Below, one piece after another: positions 33,463 to 41,420 of a stretch of DNA of 64,000 bases. The notes under the pieces are model-generated. The model saw nothing but the letters and a program-made list of their open reading frames with translations. It did not search any database and had not been told where the DNA came from. The stretch comes from an uncultured Candidatus Melainabacteria bacterium. Lineage in GTDB: Bacteria; Cyanobacteriota; Vampirovibrionia; Gastranaerophilales; Gastranaerophilaceae. The first letter of the stretch is position 1. Each line of letters opens with the position of its first letter. The translations under genes were made by a program, and so were the position numbers. The stretch spans positions 20,424 through 84,423 of the forward strand of contig CAKVIC010000012.1 of NCBI GenBank assembly GCA_934754655.1, given 5' to 3'.

Positions 33463-34602
33463 ATGAAAAAAAGAGGTTTTACTTTAGCAGAGGTTTTAAT
33501 TGCGCTAGGTGTGGTTGGTGTTATTGCTGCAATTACGACTCCAATGTTAATGACTGCAACTGCAAAATCGCAAGTTGAAACAGGTTTGGCAAAATCTGTG
33601 GCGATTTGGGAACAAGCAAATATAGGAGCTTTAAAAGATGCTGATTCAAGCAATATTCTTGATGCTTGGGGTAAATCTGACGGTACATTAAATTATGAAG
33701 AATACAGTAAAGCTCTATCTAATCAAATGAAAATGTCATCAAAATTGATTGAAGAAAATCAAGAAACTTCATTTGTAAACAAACTTTTGCCAAGCGCTTG
33801 TGCTGCTGCAGGCGGAAGTGGAAGCTCTACTAATTGCAATACAACTAGTTGTGTTCAAAAATATTGTCCAAATGGGTTCAAAACTTGTTCTCCCCAAAAC
33901 CAATTGGCGTTAACGAAGTGTATAGAGGATTTGTGTTATAACGCTCAAATGGTCACGCCTGGGGATGTGGATTTAGATGTGGATTTAATTTATGATGAAA
34001 GCTTTCAAGGTGATGATGAAACAGGCGATGATGAAACAGATAATAAAAAAGCTTTAGAATGTCTAAATTCTTGTATTGCCCAAGGAAAACGCTCTTTCAA
34101 TTTTGATGTAGTAAGTTGTACAAATAAATGTATGAATTCTTCAGAGGATGATGATATAGGGCATGAAGTAACTCCGGGAACAGGTTCAAGTACCGGTTCA
34201 GGTTCTGAAACTAGTAATGGAATAACGTTGCCTGATTGGACAAATATGTTTAATCAAAAAAATCAAGTTCTTGTTGCAAATAATGGTATAACGTTTGCGT
34301 TTGTAGAATCTCAAAAAGATTTGACAACTTCTAAAACTCCAAGCAAGCAGCGTATTGGTTTTGTTGCTGTTGACATAAATGGTGTTAATAAAGGTAAAAA
34401 CCAAGTAGCGAAAGATATTTTTGGTTTTGCATTATATAATGACGGTTCTTTGCGTCCAATCGGTGGTGCAAATTGGGATGGCAAAAATGATGAAAAGACA
34501 AAAATTTGGCAAGATACTTGTGCAAATGATTCACAAAAAAAGGATATCTCTTGCACAGCATCTATTATTGAACAAGGGTATAAAATAAAGTATAAATACT
34601 AA
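33463..34602 (+). CDS. Cys-rich type IV pilin-like pseudopilin
   Basis: A 379-residue prepilin-like protein: basic leader MKKRG, cleavage before FTLAEVLI with Glu+5, hydrophobic helix (VLIALGVVGVIAAITTPML). It is longer than the pseudopilin at 26383 because of a Cys-rich insert (about residues 110-235) with more than ten Cys, including SCVQKYCPNGFKTCS, KCIEDLCYN, ECLNSCIAQGKR and SCTNKCMNS. Gly/Ser/Thr-rich linker sequence follows. The C-terminus repeats the W-x-D-x-C ... C-x-A-SI pattern of the other pseudopilin. The second ATG (33463) is better spaced from AGAGG than the first (33460). A strong terminator follows. Confidence 0.85.
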   Translation: MKKRGFTLAEVLIALGVVGVIAAITTPMLMTATAKSQVETGLAKSVAIWEQANIGALKDADSSNILDAWGKSDGTLNYEEYSKALSNQMKMSSKLIEENQETSFVNKLLPSACAAAGGSGSSTNCNTTSCVQKYCPNGFKTCSPQNQLALTKCIEDLCYNAQMVTPGDVDLDVDLIYDESFQGDDETGDDETDNKKALECLNSCIAQGKRSFNFDVVSCTNKCMNSSEDDDIGHEVTPGTGSSTGSGSETSNGITLPDWTNMFNQKNQVLVANNGITFAFVESQKDLTTSKTPSKQRIGFVAVDINGVNKGKNQVAKDIFGFALYNDGSLRPIGGANWDGKNDEKTKIWQDTCANDSQKKDISCTASIIEQGYKIKYKY

Positions 34603-34615
34603 ATAATTTTCAAAC

Positions 34616-34655
34616 AAAAATCGCATTTCAAAAAGTTTGGAGTGCGATTTTTTTT
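34616..34655 (+). terminator. Intrinsic terminator of the gpsA-pseudopilin operon
   Basis: Stem AAAAATCGCA/TGCGATTTTT (34616-34625 with 34643-34652) followed by a T-run (TTTTTTTT). Confidence 0.85.
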
Positions 34656-34718
34656 GTATTTACACAATGGTATATTTTTGATACAATAAAATATGTAAAA
34701 TTAGTTGAGAGATATGTA

Positions 34719-35084
34719 ATGTATAATCCTGATGATGTTATAGCTGATATAAAAAAATTTTTAAAAAAACTCATAAATTGTATTGAAAATGAATCTCAAT
34801 ATAATTTTTTAGGTAATAAAATTGTCAAAAAAAATCTTATAGATGATATTTTGTGTTGTATTGATGCAAGTATTCCAGAAGAGTACAAATCTTACTTAAA
34901 GCGCACAGGAGATAATAGATTAACGAGTAATACTGTTTATAAAGATTTGCAATTAAAATTAAAAACCCCTTTTGTTTTTAATAAGAATTATTATAGTATT
35001 TCGCTTTCTCATATTATTGGGCTTGCAGAAATGATGGCGCGTAGTTTTTCTCGAGATCTTAATTTATTAATGCGTGAATTATAA
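34719..35084 (+). CDS. Hypothetical protein, 121 residues
   Basis: A 121-residue, mostly helical soluble protein of unknown family. Charged residues alternate with Ile/Leu; the C-terminus (SLSHIIGLAEMMARSFSRDL) looks like an amphipathic helix. There is no signal peptide. The ATG at 34719 has only a weak site (GAGAG). It follows a terminator, so it has its own promoter (a TACAAT box near 34683 is a candidate). Codon use looks like its neighbours, which supports a real gene. Confidence 0.6.
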   Translation: MYNPDDVIADIKKFLKKLINCIENESQYNFLGNKIVKKNLIDDILCCIDASIPEEYKSYLKRTGDNRLTSNTVYKDLQLKLKTPFVFNKNYYSISLSHIIGLAEMMARSFSRDLNLLMREL

Positions 35085-35164
35085 AAGCATGTTTTCATTG
35101 ACTTTTATAAAAGGTTTGTTGTATTATTTTATTGACTATCATAGAAAGATTTATGGAGCAAAAA

Positions 35165-35734
35165 ATGAATTCGCAACAAGATGATGTAATATACGGTTTA
35201 ATGAATGAACTTGAAGAAGCTTTAGAAAAGAATGGAATGCCTTTATTGGGAAGTTTTTCTATTGTTAAAAAGGATACTGTTACAAATATTTTGGATAGAT
35301 TATACGCAGCTTTACCTGATGAAATAAAAGAAGCAAGAGCATTGTTAAGACGTAAGGATGAGTTGCAATATGAGGCTCAACAACGTGCAGAAAAAATAGT
35401 TGCAGATGCTCAAGCTGAAGCTAATAGATTGTTGAGTGAATCAGACTTGCTTCGCGCGGTTCAACGTGAAGCTGAAAAAATTAAAGAACAAGTTATTGCA
35501 GATTGTGAAGATATTAAACGTAAATCTTTAGAAGAAGCTGATAACGTTCGTAATCAAGCAATAGATGAAGCTATGAGAACAAAAGATGGTGCATCAGTAT
35601 ATGCAGAACAAGTTTTGGCAGGAATTGAGCAAAATCTTAATCAGTTGCAAGAAGTAGTAAAAAATGGTCAATTACAATTAGAACGTCGTAGAATTGAATC
35701 AGAAGACCAATTTTCTTCAAACTATGCAAGATAA
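35165..35734 (+). CDS. Coiled-coil protein resembling ATP synthase b / DivIVA-type helices
   Basis: A 189-residue protein. After a short N-terminal region (DVIYGLMNELEEALEKNGMP) there is a long coiled coil from about residue 60 to the end, rich in Ala, Glu, Gln and Lys (AEKIVADAQAEANRLLSESD, AEKIKEQVIADCEDIKRKSL). This resembles the dimeric stalk of ATP synthase subunit b and similar helices in DivIVA-like proteins, but it lacks a membrane helix. The start at 35165 is chosen for the GGAG six bases upstream; upstream in-frame starts have none. Function unknown. Confidence 0.7.
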   Translation: MNSQQDDVIYGLMNELEEALEKNGMPLLGSFSIVKKDTVTNILDRLYAALPDEIKEARALLRRKDELQYEAQQRAEKIVADAQAEANRLLSESDLLRAVQREAEKIKEQVIADCEDIKRKSLEEADNVRNQAIDEAMRTKDGASVYAEQVLAGIEQNLNQLQEVVKNGQLQLERRRIESEDQFSSNYAR

Positions 35735-35783
35735 TTTGTAATTTATTAAGTTTTTAAGAGTTTTTTTTACTTAAATATCAGTG

Positions 35784-35789
35784 TATAAT
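35784..35789 (+). promoter_or_regulatory. -10 box of uvrC, leaderless geometry
   Basis: TATAAT is followed by seven bases and the ATG of uvrC, with no ribosome binding site in between. Confidence 0.5.
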
Positions 35790-35796
35790 ATTTTTG

Positions 35797-37467
35797 ATGA
35801 ATAAAGTTTTAGAAGAAACTATTAAACTTGTGCCAGCCCAAGCCGGTTGTTACATTTATTATGACTCAACGGGCGAAATTATCTATGTTGGTAAAGCTAA
35901 AAATTTAAAACGGCGTGTATACAGTTATTTTCATAAACAGCATGACAGCGCTAAAACACGAGTGTTAGTTTCGCAAATTGAAAAACTTGAATATATAATC
36001 ACGGATTCTGAAGTTGAAGCTTTGATATTGGAATCTCATTTAATAAAAAAACATAAACCTAAGTACAATATTTTATTAAAAGATGATAAAAAATATCCAT
36101 ATTTTTTGATTACGGATGAAGATTTTCCGCGTATTCAGGTTGTGCGCAAAAAGAACTTAAATCCGGATAAAGGTCGTTTTTATGGACCTTATACTGATGT
36201 TGGGGCAATGTATGCAACTTTAGATTTTTTAAAAAAAATATTTCCTTTAAAGCAGTGCAAAAATCCAAAATATACAAGCAGACCTTGTTTATATTATCAT
36301 ATTGGCAAATGCTTAGCCCCTTGTCAGGGAAAGGTTACACCAGAAGAATACCAAAAACTTATAAAACAAGTTGAATTGTTTTTGAGTGGAAAACAAACAG
36401 AGTTGTTAAAACAGTTAAAAGAGCAAATGCAAAAGTATTCAGAAGCTCAAGAGTACGAAAAAGCCGCTAAATTTCGTGATAGTTATGTAGATTTACAAAA
36501 AACTTTGGAGCGACAAAAAGTAGTTTATGAAAATACTAAACTTAATGAAGATATTTTAGCTGTTTTGTATGAAGATGGTATTTTAGTAATAGTTGTAATG
36601 ATGATACGCGATGGTCGTTTGATTGACAAAAAAGATTTCACTTATTTTGTAGAAGATATTGATAAAATAGAATATTTTGAAACATTTTTTAGAGATTATT
36701 ACACAACACTCAAACTTGAGTATCCAGATAAAATTGTATCAAAAGATCTCAAAGATATTGGTAATAAAGAGTTGTATCAAGAATGGTTAAAAGTTATTTC
36801 AGGCAAAAAAATTACGATTAATTATGGAAATGGACGAGGAAAGTATAATGAATTGTGTGAGCTTGCGATTAAGAACGCAAGGAACACATTAGAGAATGCA
36901 AAAATCAAAAAAATGTCACAAATCCGTGATAATTTTAATGAAGTAGGTTCGTATTTAGCAGAAAAACTTGAATTAACAAATTTCCCTAATCGAATTGAAT
37001 GCTACGATATATCGCATATTCAGGGTACAAATACGGTTGCGTCAATGGTTGTTTTTCAAAACGGATTGCCTAAAAAAACTGCGTATCGTAAGTTTAAAGT
37101 AAAATTAACAGAAGGAAAGCCTGATGATTTTTTATCTATGAAAGAAGTGTTAACTCGAAGGCTTTCGCGGTTAAGTGAACCAAAATGGGAAAAACCTGAT
37201 TTGATAATTATTGATGGTGGAAAAGGTCAATTATCAAGTGTAATGCAAGTCGTTGAAAAAATGGGGATAAAGGTTGGTGCAGGCGGTATAGATTTTGTAT
37301 CTTTAGCAAAACGCGAGGAAGAAGTTTTTTTGCCTAACCGTTCTGAATCAATACTTTTACCAAGAGATTCAAATGCTTTGTATTTGATACAAAGAATACG
37401 TGATGAAGCACATAGGTTTGCGATAACTTATCACAGGGATTTGCGCTCAAAATCATTAAAAAAATAA
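35797..37467 (+). CDS. uvrC: UvrABC excinuclease subunit C lacking the C-terminal HhH domain
   Basis: A 556-residue UvrC, which with UvrB cuts DNA on both sides of a lesion. The N-terminal GIY-YIG nuclease domain (AGCYIYYDSTGEIIYVGKAK, about residues 12-31), the Cys patch (KQCKNPKYTSRPCLYYHIGK), the UvrB-binding UVR motif (YEKAAKFRDSYVDLQKTLE) and the RNase H-like C-terminal nuclease (RIECYDISHIQGTNTVASMV, LIIIDGGKGQLSS, RDEAHRFAITYHR) are all there. Other UvrC proteins are about 600 residues and carry two helix-hairpin-helix motifs after this point; here the protein stops at RSKSLKK. A hairpin follows at once, so a sequencing frameshift is unlikely. Confidence 0.93.
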   Translation: MNKVLEETIKLVPAQAGCYIYYDSTGEIIYVGKAKNLKRRVYSYFHKQHDSAKTRVLVSQIEKLEYIITDSEVEALILESHLIKKHKPKYNILLKDDKKYPYFLITDEDFPRIQVVRKKNLNPDKGRFYGPYTDVGAMYATLDFLKKIFPLKQCKNPKYTSRPCLYYHIGKCLAPCQGKVTPEEYQKLIKQVELFLSGKQTELLKQLKEQMQKYSEAQEYEKAAKFRDSYVDLQKTLERQKVVYENTKLNEDILAVLYEDGILVIVVMMIRDGRLIDKKDFTYFVEDIDKIEYFETFFRDYYTTLKLEYPDKIVSKDLKDIGNKELYQEWLKVISGKKITINYGNGRGKYNELCELAIKNARNTLENAKIKKMSQIRDNFNEVGSYLAEKLELTNFPNRIECYDISHIQGTNTVASMVVFQNGLPKKTAYRKFKVKLTEGKPDDFLSMKEVLTRRLSRLSEPKWEKPDLIIIDGGKGQLSSVMQVVEKMGIKVGAGGIDFVSLAKREEEVFLPNRSESILLPRDSNALYLIQRIRDEAHRFAITYHRDLRSKSLKK

Positions 37468-37468
37468 A

Positions 37469-37496
37469 GGCGACTGGTTTTTTAGACCTAGTCGCC
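37469..37496. terminator. Hairpin between convergent genes
   Basis: GGCGACT-GGT (37469-37478) pairs with ACC-T-AGTCGCC (37486-37496), ten pairs with one bulge. The T-run follows on the minus strand, so it mainly terminates the small gene at 37529-37690 and may also serve uvrC. Confidence 0.75.
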
Positions 37497-37528
37497 CCAT
37501 AGTGGGTAAAATTTTTGAGTCTTGTAAT

Positions 37529-37690
37529 TTAAAGTTTTAAAGTTTCTTTTTCTGAAAAATACTCTACTACGGTATCCATTACGTTATTAAAGAAAAAATC
37601 TAATTCTGAAGAAATATCTGATTGTTTAAAATCAATATTTGCAGAATTATTTTCATTAAAACGTGATAGCATTTCATTTTCGATACGCAT
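37529..37690 (-). CDS. 53-residue acidic protein behind a sigma-28-like promoter
   Basis: A short reading frame of 54 codons: it starts MRIENEMLSRFNENNSANID and ends FSEKETLKL. It is acidic and probably helical in the second half (ELDFFFNNVMDTVVEYFSEK), with no signal peptide. Support for a real gene comes from an AAAGGA ribosome binding site about eight bases upstream, a near-perfect sigma-28 promoter 42 bp upstream and a terminator with T-run downstream. I do not recognise the family. The gene is small enough to be missed by routine annotation. Confidence 0.72.
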   Translation of the reverse strand: MRIENEMLSRFNENNSANIDFKQSDISSELDFFFNNVMDTVVEYFSEKETLKL

Positions 37691-37731
37691 ATATTATTCC
37701 TTTCAGCTTTCTGGTTTTGCTTACAAAATAT

Positions 37732-37758
37732 ATATCGGCATTTTTTTGAAAAACTTTA
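37732..37758 (-). promoter_or_regulatory. Sigma-28 (FliA/SigD)-like promoter
   Basis: On the minus strand TAAAGTTT (37751-37758), 11-base spacer, GCCGATAT (37732-37739), one mismatch to the FliA consensus. The flanks also match the promoter at 16042-16068: both begin CCCTAAAGTTTT, have an A-rich spacer, and TTTGTAAG follows the -10. Confidence 0.8.
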
Positions 37759-37785
37759 GGGTTTAAATATGAATTGTTACAATTA

Positions 37786-37817
37786 TTTACATTTTGAATC
37801 CATTCCTTTTGAATCTA
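37786..37817 (-). repeat. 32-bp upstream element, copy 2
   Basis: Matches 7337-7368 at 29 of 32 positions. It lies about 96 bp upstream of the 53-residue gene, and copy 1 lies about 87 bp upstream of the 80-residue gene at 7250, both in the same orientation. Confidence 0.6.
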
Positions 37818-37854
37818 AGATGGAGAGGTCGTTTTTACAACATAAAACCAAAAC

Positions 37855-37883
37855 TTGATTTTATAAAAAAAATATGCAATAAT
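37855..37883 (+). promoter_or_regulatory. Likely promoter of the SNF2 gene
   Basis: TTGATT (37855-37860), 17-base spacer, AATAAT (37878-37883). The predicted transcript would carry a leader of about 100 nt. Confidence 0.5.
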
Positions 37884-37889
37884 AGACAA

Positions 37890-37975
37890 GAGGTCTGTTC
37901 TCTGTGTGTCATGGTCACAGGGGCTTTAGCTGGAAGATTATGAAAATCAGCTGTTTTTGTATATTAACCCGATAA
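37890..37975 (+). promoter_or_regulatory. Structured leader, attenuator-like
   Basis: Two hairpins occur before the SNF2 gene: one at 37899-37923 with the core CTGTG/CACAG around TGTCATGGT, and one at 37928-37952 (AGCT and GATT arms) followed directly by a T-run, like an intrinsic terminator. It could be an attenuator or riboswitch-like leader; no known riboswitch consensus was recognised. Confidence 0.45.
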
Positions 37976-37993
37976 TGAGGATATTTTTCACTT

Positions 37994-40900
37994 ATGAGTG
38001 AATTTAAATTTAATTACGATTTTTTGAAAAAGAACGCAACTGCTGGAAGCTGGCGCAGAGGTTATGAATATTATCAAAAGGATATGATATTAGAAGCTTT
38101 TCCTGAAAAGAATTTCTTTAAAGGAAAGGTAAAAGGCAATTATCAAGATTTTTATAACACCGATTTAATTTTTAAGAAAAATAAAATTGAAACTCGTTGT
38201 AATTGTCCATTAAAAGAGGAATGGTGTAAACACGCCGTTGCAATAGGACTGAAAGCTATTGAAACCGGTGCTTATGACAATTGGATGCTCGAAAAATATG
38301 GTGTTGAACCGGATTTATCTGATGTCATTATTCCAGAAATTGTTGAACCTCAAGGAAATTATATATTCCACTTTAATCCTAAGCGCAGACAAAACTTTTT
38401 TTCAATTCTTGTGCGTGACCGTTCGACGAATAAAATTGTCCGTTCAATTGAGTCAATTTTGCGAGCTTTGATTGAAGTTCAAAAGACAACTCCAGATTTT
38501 GAGTTAAATAAAATTCAAGCGGCTGAAACAGCTTTATTTCAAACTTTGTTAAAAATTTCTAAGCAGGATAAAAAAGCTGGTTGGTACGATATTCCGATAA
38601 CAAAATTTGCGCCTGTATTTCCGCTTTTAGCTGAGCAAGAAGAAGTTTTAGATGAAAAAACAAAAGAACGTATTATGTTCACCGATAACGTCTGGGATTT
38701 AAATTTAGATGTTTCAACGACTTCTGTTAATGGTGGTACAAATATTGTATTAGAATTGTTTTGGACAAGACCTGATAAAGATGAATCTTATCCTTTTGAA
38801 GAAGTCAAATATTTTTCTCGCCAAATAAAATGGGGAAGATATAGAAATTTAATATTTCCAATAAATATAGCAATGAATGAATTGCCACAAAGTATTATTA
38901 AATCTACGTTTACAGATTTAAAAGAAGCTGATGGCGGTAAATTTGTTTATGAGGAGTTGCCTCGTTTACAAGAAATTATGAATGTAACTATTGCAGAGAA
39001 TATCAGCAAATTGTTATTGGAACATAAAAAACCGATAAATGTTGTATCTTTGGGTATTGACTATGATCAATCGTTAAAGGCATCTTTGGAATTTGATTAT
39101 TCAGGTGTAAGAGTTCCGTATTCAAAAAGCAATGAAAAATCTCCGTATTTATCTGTAAAAAGTCCCGAAGAAGATTTAGTTTATTGGATAAAAAGAGATT
39201 ATGAACATGAGCAAATGGCGTATAACATGCTTTTAGCTTGTAAATTTGTTCCAATGCAAACAAATAATTTAGCATTAGAAAAAGAAAATGCAATAGATTT
39301 TTATAACTATTATATACAGCAAGCTGGTGAAGGTTGGAAATTTGAAGAACGTGATGATATGAACTTTTTCAAATTGATTCCTGAACCTTTCAAAATGTGT
39401 GCAAAAATTGACTTTTCTGAAGAATCTGTTGATAGTATGGAGATTCAAATTTACGGTCAAGTAGGTGATGAAATTATAAACTTTGATGATATTTATGAAA
39501 CAATCCAAAACGGTGAAAAATATGCAAGAGTTAGAAGTTTGGGATTTGTTGAATATCCGGCTCAAAATATTTATCAAATTATGCGTTCATTTAACTCTTT
39601 TGACGCATACAGAAATAATGAAAATAAATTTTTGGTAAAAACATATCGTGTTGGTTTGATTACAGAATTGCAAAACCAAGGTTTTGAGCTTGTAATGAGT
39701 GATAAATTTAAAAAATTCTGGGAGCAAATTTCAACATTTTCAACCACTTCTGAAGGAATTGAATTGCCTGCAGAAGTTAATGCAGAATTCCGTGAATATC
39801 AGGTTAAAGGCTTTAATTGGCTATGGTTTATGTATGAATATGGTTTAAATGGAATCTTAGCCGATGATATGGGGCTTGGTAAAACGCTTCAAGCTTTAAG
39901 TTTATTACAGAAAGCAAAAGATGTTGACGGGCCAATGCCGACGCTTGTTATTGCACCTACTACAGTTGTTTTTAACTGGGAAAATGAAATTCAAAAATTC
40001 ACACCAAACCTTTCTTGTTTAAAAATTCAAGGTGCGGATAGAAAAAGTTTGTTTAAAGAGATTCCTAATTACGATATTGTTATAACAAGTTATGCGTTAG
40101 TTAGAAGAGATGTTGAGAAGTTGAAGAAATTTAAGTTCAGATATATTATTCTTGATGAATCGCAAAACATCAAAAATGCGATATCTCAAACTGCACAATC
40201 TGTTAAAGAGTTAATTTCTGACCATAAATTAGCTTTGTCAGGTACTCCGATAGAAAATAAATTGGAAGAGTTATGGTCTGTTTTTGACTTTTTAATGCCT
40301 GGATTTTTGTTTAATGTTGCAGAATTTAATTATCGTTATGTAACACCGATTATGGAACGACAAGATAAAACAGTTGAAAAACGTTTGAAGTTACAAATAT
40401 TTCCATTTATCTTACGTCGTATGAAACGTGATGTTGCGAAAGATTTGCCGGATAAAGTTGAAAATATGGCATATTGTGAACTTACAGATGAACAAAGAGA
40501 TTTTTATCTTGAAGTATTGGATAGTACAAAAGAAGAGTTGTTCAAAAGTATTGAACTTAATGGTTTGGAAAAAAGCAGAATGTCTATTTTCTCAGCTTTA
40601 CTTCGACTTCGTCAAATTTGTTGTCACCCTAAACTTTATGATAAAGAACATGTTAAAGGGGTTATTCATTCCGGTAAATTTGAATATTTAAAAGGAATGT
40701 TGGAACAAATTATTCAAGAAAAACACAGAGTGTTATTATTTAGTCAATTTGTGGATATGCTTGATATTATAAAAGCATGGCTTGAAAGAGTCGGAATTCC
40801 TTATGAATACTTAACAGGTAAGACAAAGGATAGGGAAGCTGCGGTTAATAATTTTAACAATAATCCGAATATTCCAATATTCTTGATAAGTTTAAAAGCT

Positions 40901-41182
40901 GGTGGAACAGGTTTGAACTTGACGGGTGCGGATTATGTAATTCATTATGACCCTTGGTGGAATCCTGCGGTTGAGGACCAAGCGACTGACCGTGCTTATA
41001 GAATTGGTCAAACCAAAAAGGTTTTTGTATATAGACTTATTACTAAAAACACTGTTGAAGAGAAAATTCAAAAGATTAAAGGTAGAAAAAGAGATTTGGT
41101 TGATAGCGTTGTTTCAATTGATAGAAATATCGCAAAATCTCTTACAATGGAAGATATTAAGGATATTTTCTCTGTTGATTAA
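37994..41182 (+). CDS. SWIM-zinc-finger SNF2-family helicase
   Basis: A 1062-residue Swi2/Snf2 ATPase. The N-terminus has a SWIM zinc finger (RCNCPLKEEWCKHAVAIGL, about residues 68-86). A long middle region of unknown fold is followed by the ATPase core: motif I ILADDMGLGKTLQALSLL (about 617-634), motif II LDESQN (about 720), LSGTPIENKLEELWSVFDFL, SQFVDMLDIIKAWLE, and motifs V/VI GGTGLNLTGADYVIHYDPWW, QATDRAYRIGQTKKV. These proteins translocate on DNA and displace bound proteins such as RNA polymerase. No nuclease or methylase neighbour is present, so a housekeeping role is likelier than defence. GAGG lies 17 bp upstream. Confidence 0.93.
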   Translation: MSEFKFNYDFLKKNATAGSWRRGYEYYQKDMILEAFPEKNFFKGKVKGNYQDFYNTDLIFKKNKIETRCNCPLKEEWCKHAVAIGLKAIETGAYDNWMLEKYGVEPDLSDVIIPEIVEPQGNYIFHFNPKRRQNFFSILVRDRSTNKIVRSIESILRALIEVQKTTPDFELNKIQAAETALFQTLLKISKQDKKAGWYDIPITKFAPVFPLLAEQEEVLDEKTKERIMFTDNVWDLNLDVSTTSVNGGTNIVLELFWTRPDKDESYPFEEVKYFSRQIKWGRYRNLIFPINIAMNELPQSIIKSTFTDLKEADGGKFVYEELPRLQEIMNVTIAENISKLLLEHKKPINVVSLGIDYDQSLKASLEFDYSGVRVPYSKSNEKSPYLSVKSPEEDLVYWIKRDYEHEQMAYNMLLACKFVPMQTNNLALEKENAIDFYNYYIQQAGEGWKFEERDDMNFFKLIPEPFKMCAKIDFSEESVDSMEIQIYGQVGDEIINFDDIYETIQNGEKYARVRSLGFVEYPAQNIYQIMRSFNSFDAYRNNENKFLVKTYRVGLITELQNQGFELVMSDKFKKFWEQISTFSTTSEGIELPAEVNAEFREYQVKGFNWLWFMYEYGLNGILADDMGLGKTLQALSLLQKAKDVDGPMPTLVIAPTTVVFNWENEIQKFTPNLSCLKIQGADRKSLFKEIPNYDIVITSYALVRRDVEKLKKFKFRYIILDESQNIKNAISQTAQSVKELISDHKLALSGTPIENKLEELWSVFDFLMPGFLFNVAEFNYRYVTPIMERQDKTVEKRLKLQIFPFILRRMKRDVAKDLPDKVENMAYCELTDEQRDFYLEVLDSTKEELFKSIELNGLEKSRMSIFSALLRLRQICCHPKLYDKEHVKGVIHSGKFEYLKGMLEQIIQEKHRVLLFSQFVDMLDIIKAWLERVGIPYEYLTGKTKDREAAVNNFNNNPNIPIFLISLKAGGTGLNLTGADYVIHYDPWWNPAVEDQATDRAYRIGQTKKVFVYRLITKNTVEEKIQKIKGRKRDLVDSVVSIDRNIAKSLTMEDIKDIFSVD

Positions 41183-41345
41183 TAAATTGAATGATTTTTG
41201 TTAAGTGGCTTTTGGATTATTCGTTGTGTTGGTACTCTGCCACAGCCGGTTTAATCTGTATGCTATACTGGATAAATATTAATTGTGTTATAATGTATAA
41301 TTAACGGTCTTGTTTAATGAACAGAATTTTATGTAAGTAATTTTC

Positions 41346-41374
41346 TTGACAATGTAAGGCTTTTTTGCTAGCAT
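41346..41374 (+). promoter_or_regulatory. Sigma-70-type promoter of the AAA ATPase operon
   Basis: A consensus -35 TTGACA (41346-41351), 17-base spacer, TAGCAT (41369-41374), about 45 bp before the ATG at 41421. Confidence 0.7.
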
Positions 41375-41420
41375 GAATGTGCTGTGATAAAGGTGTATTA
41401 ATTATGAAAAGAGGTATTTT

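Noticed and set aside
37890..37993. Leader of the SNF2 gene as a known riboswitch, T-box or SRP RNA
   Set aside because: No conserved core of the TPP, SAM, preQ1, c-di-GMP, glutamine or fluoride riboswitches, of T-box elements or of SRP RNA could be recognised.
37994..41182. SWIM-SNF2 helicase as part of a DISARM-like or other defence island
   Set aside because: No methylase, nuclease, PLD or DUF1998-type neighbour; surrounding genes are housekeeping or a two-gene AAA unit.
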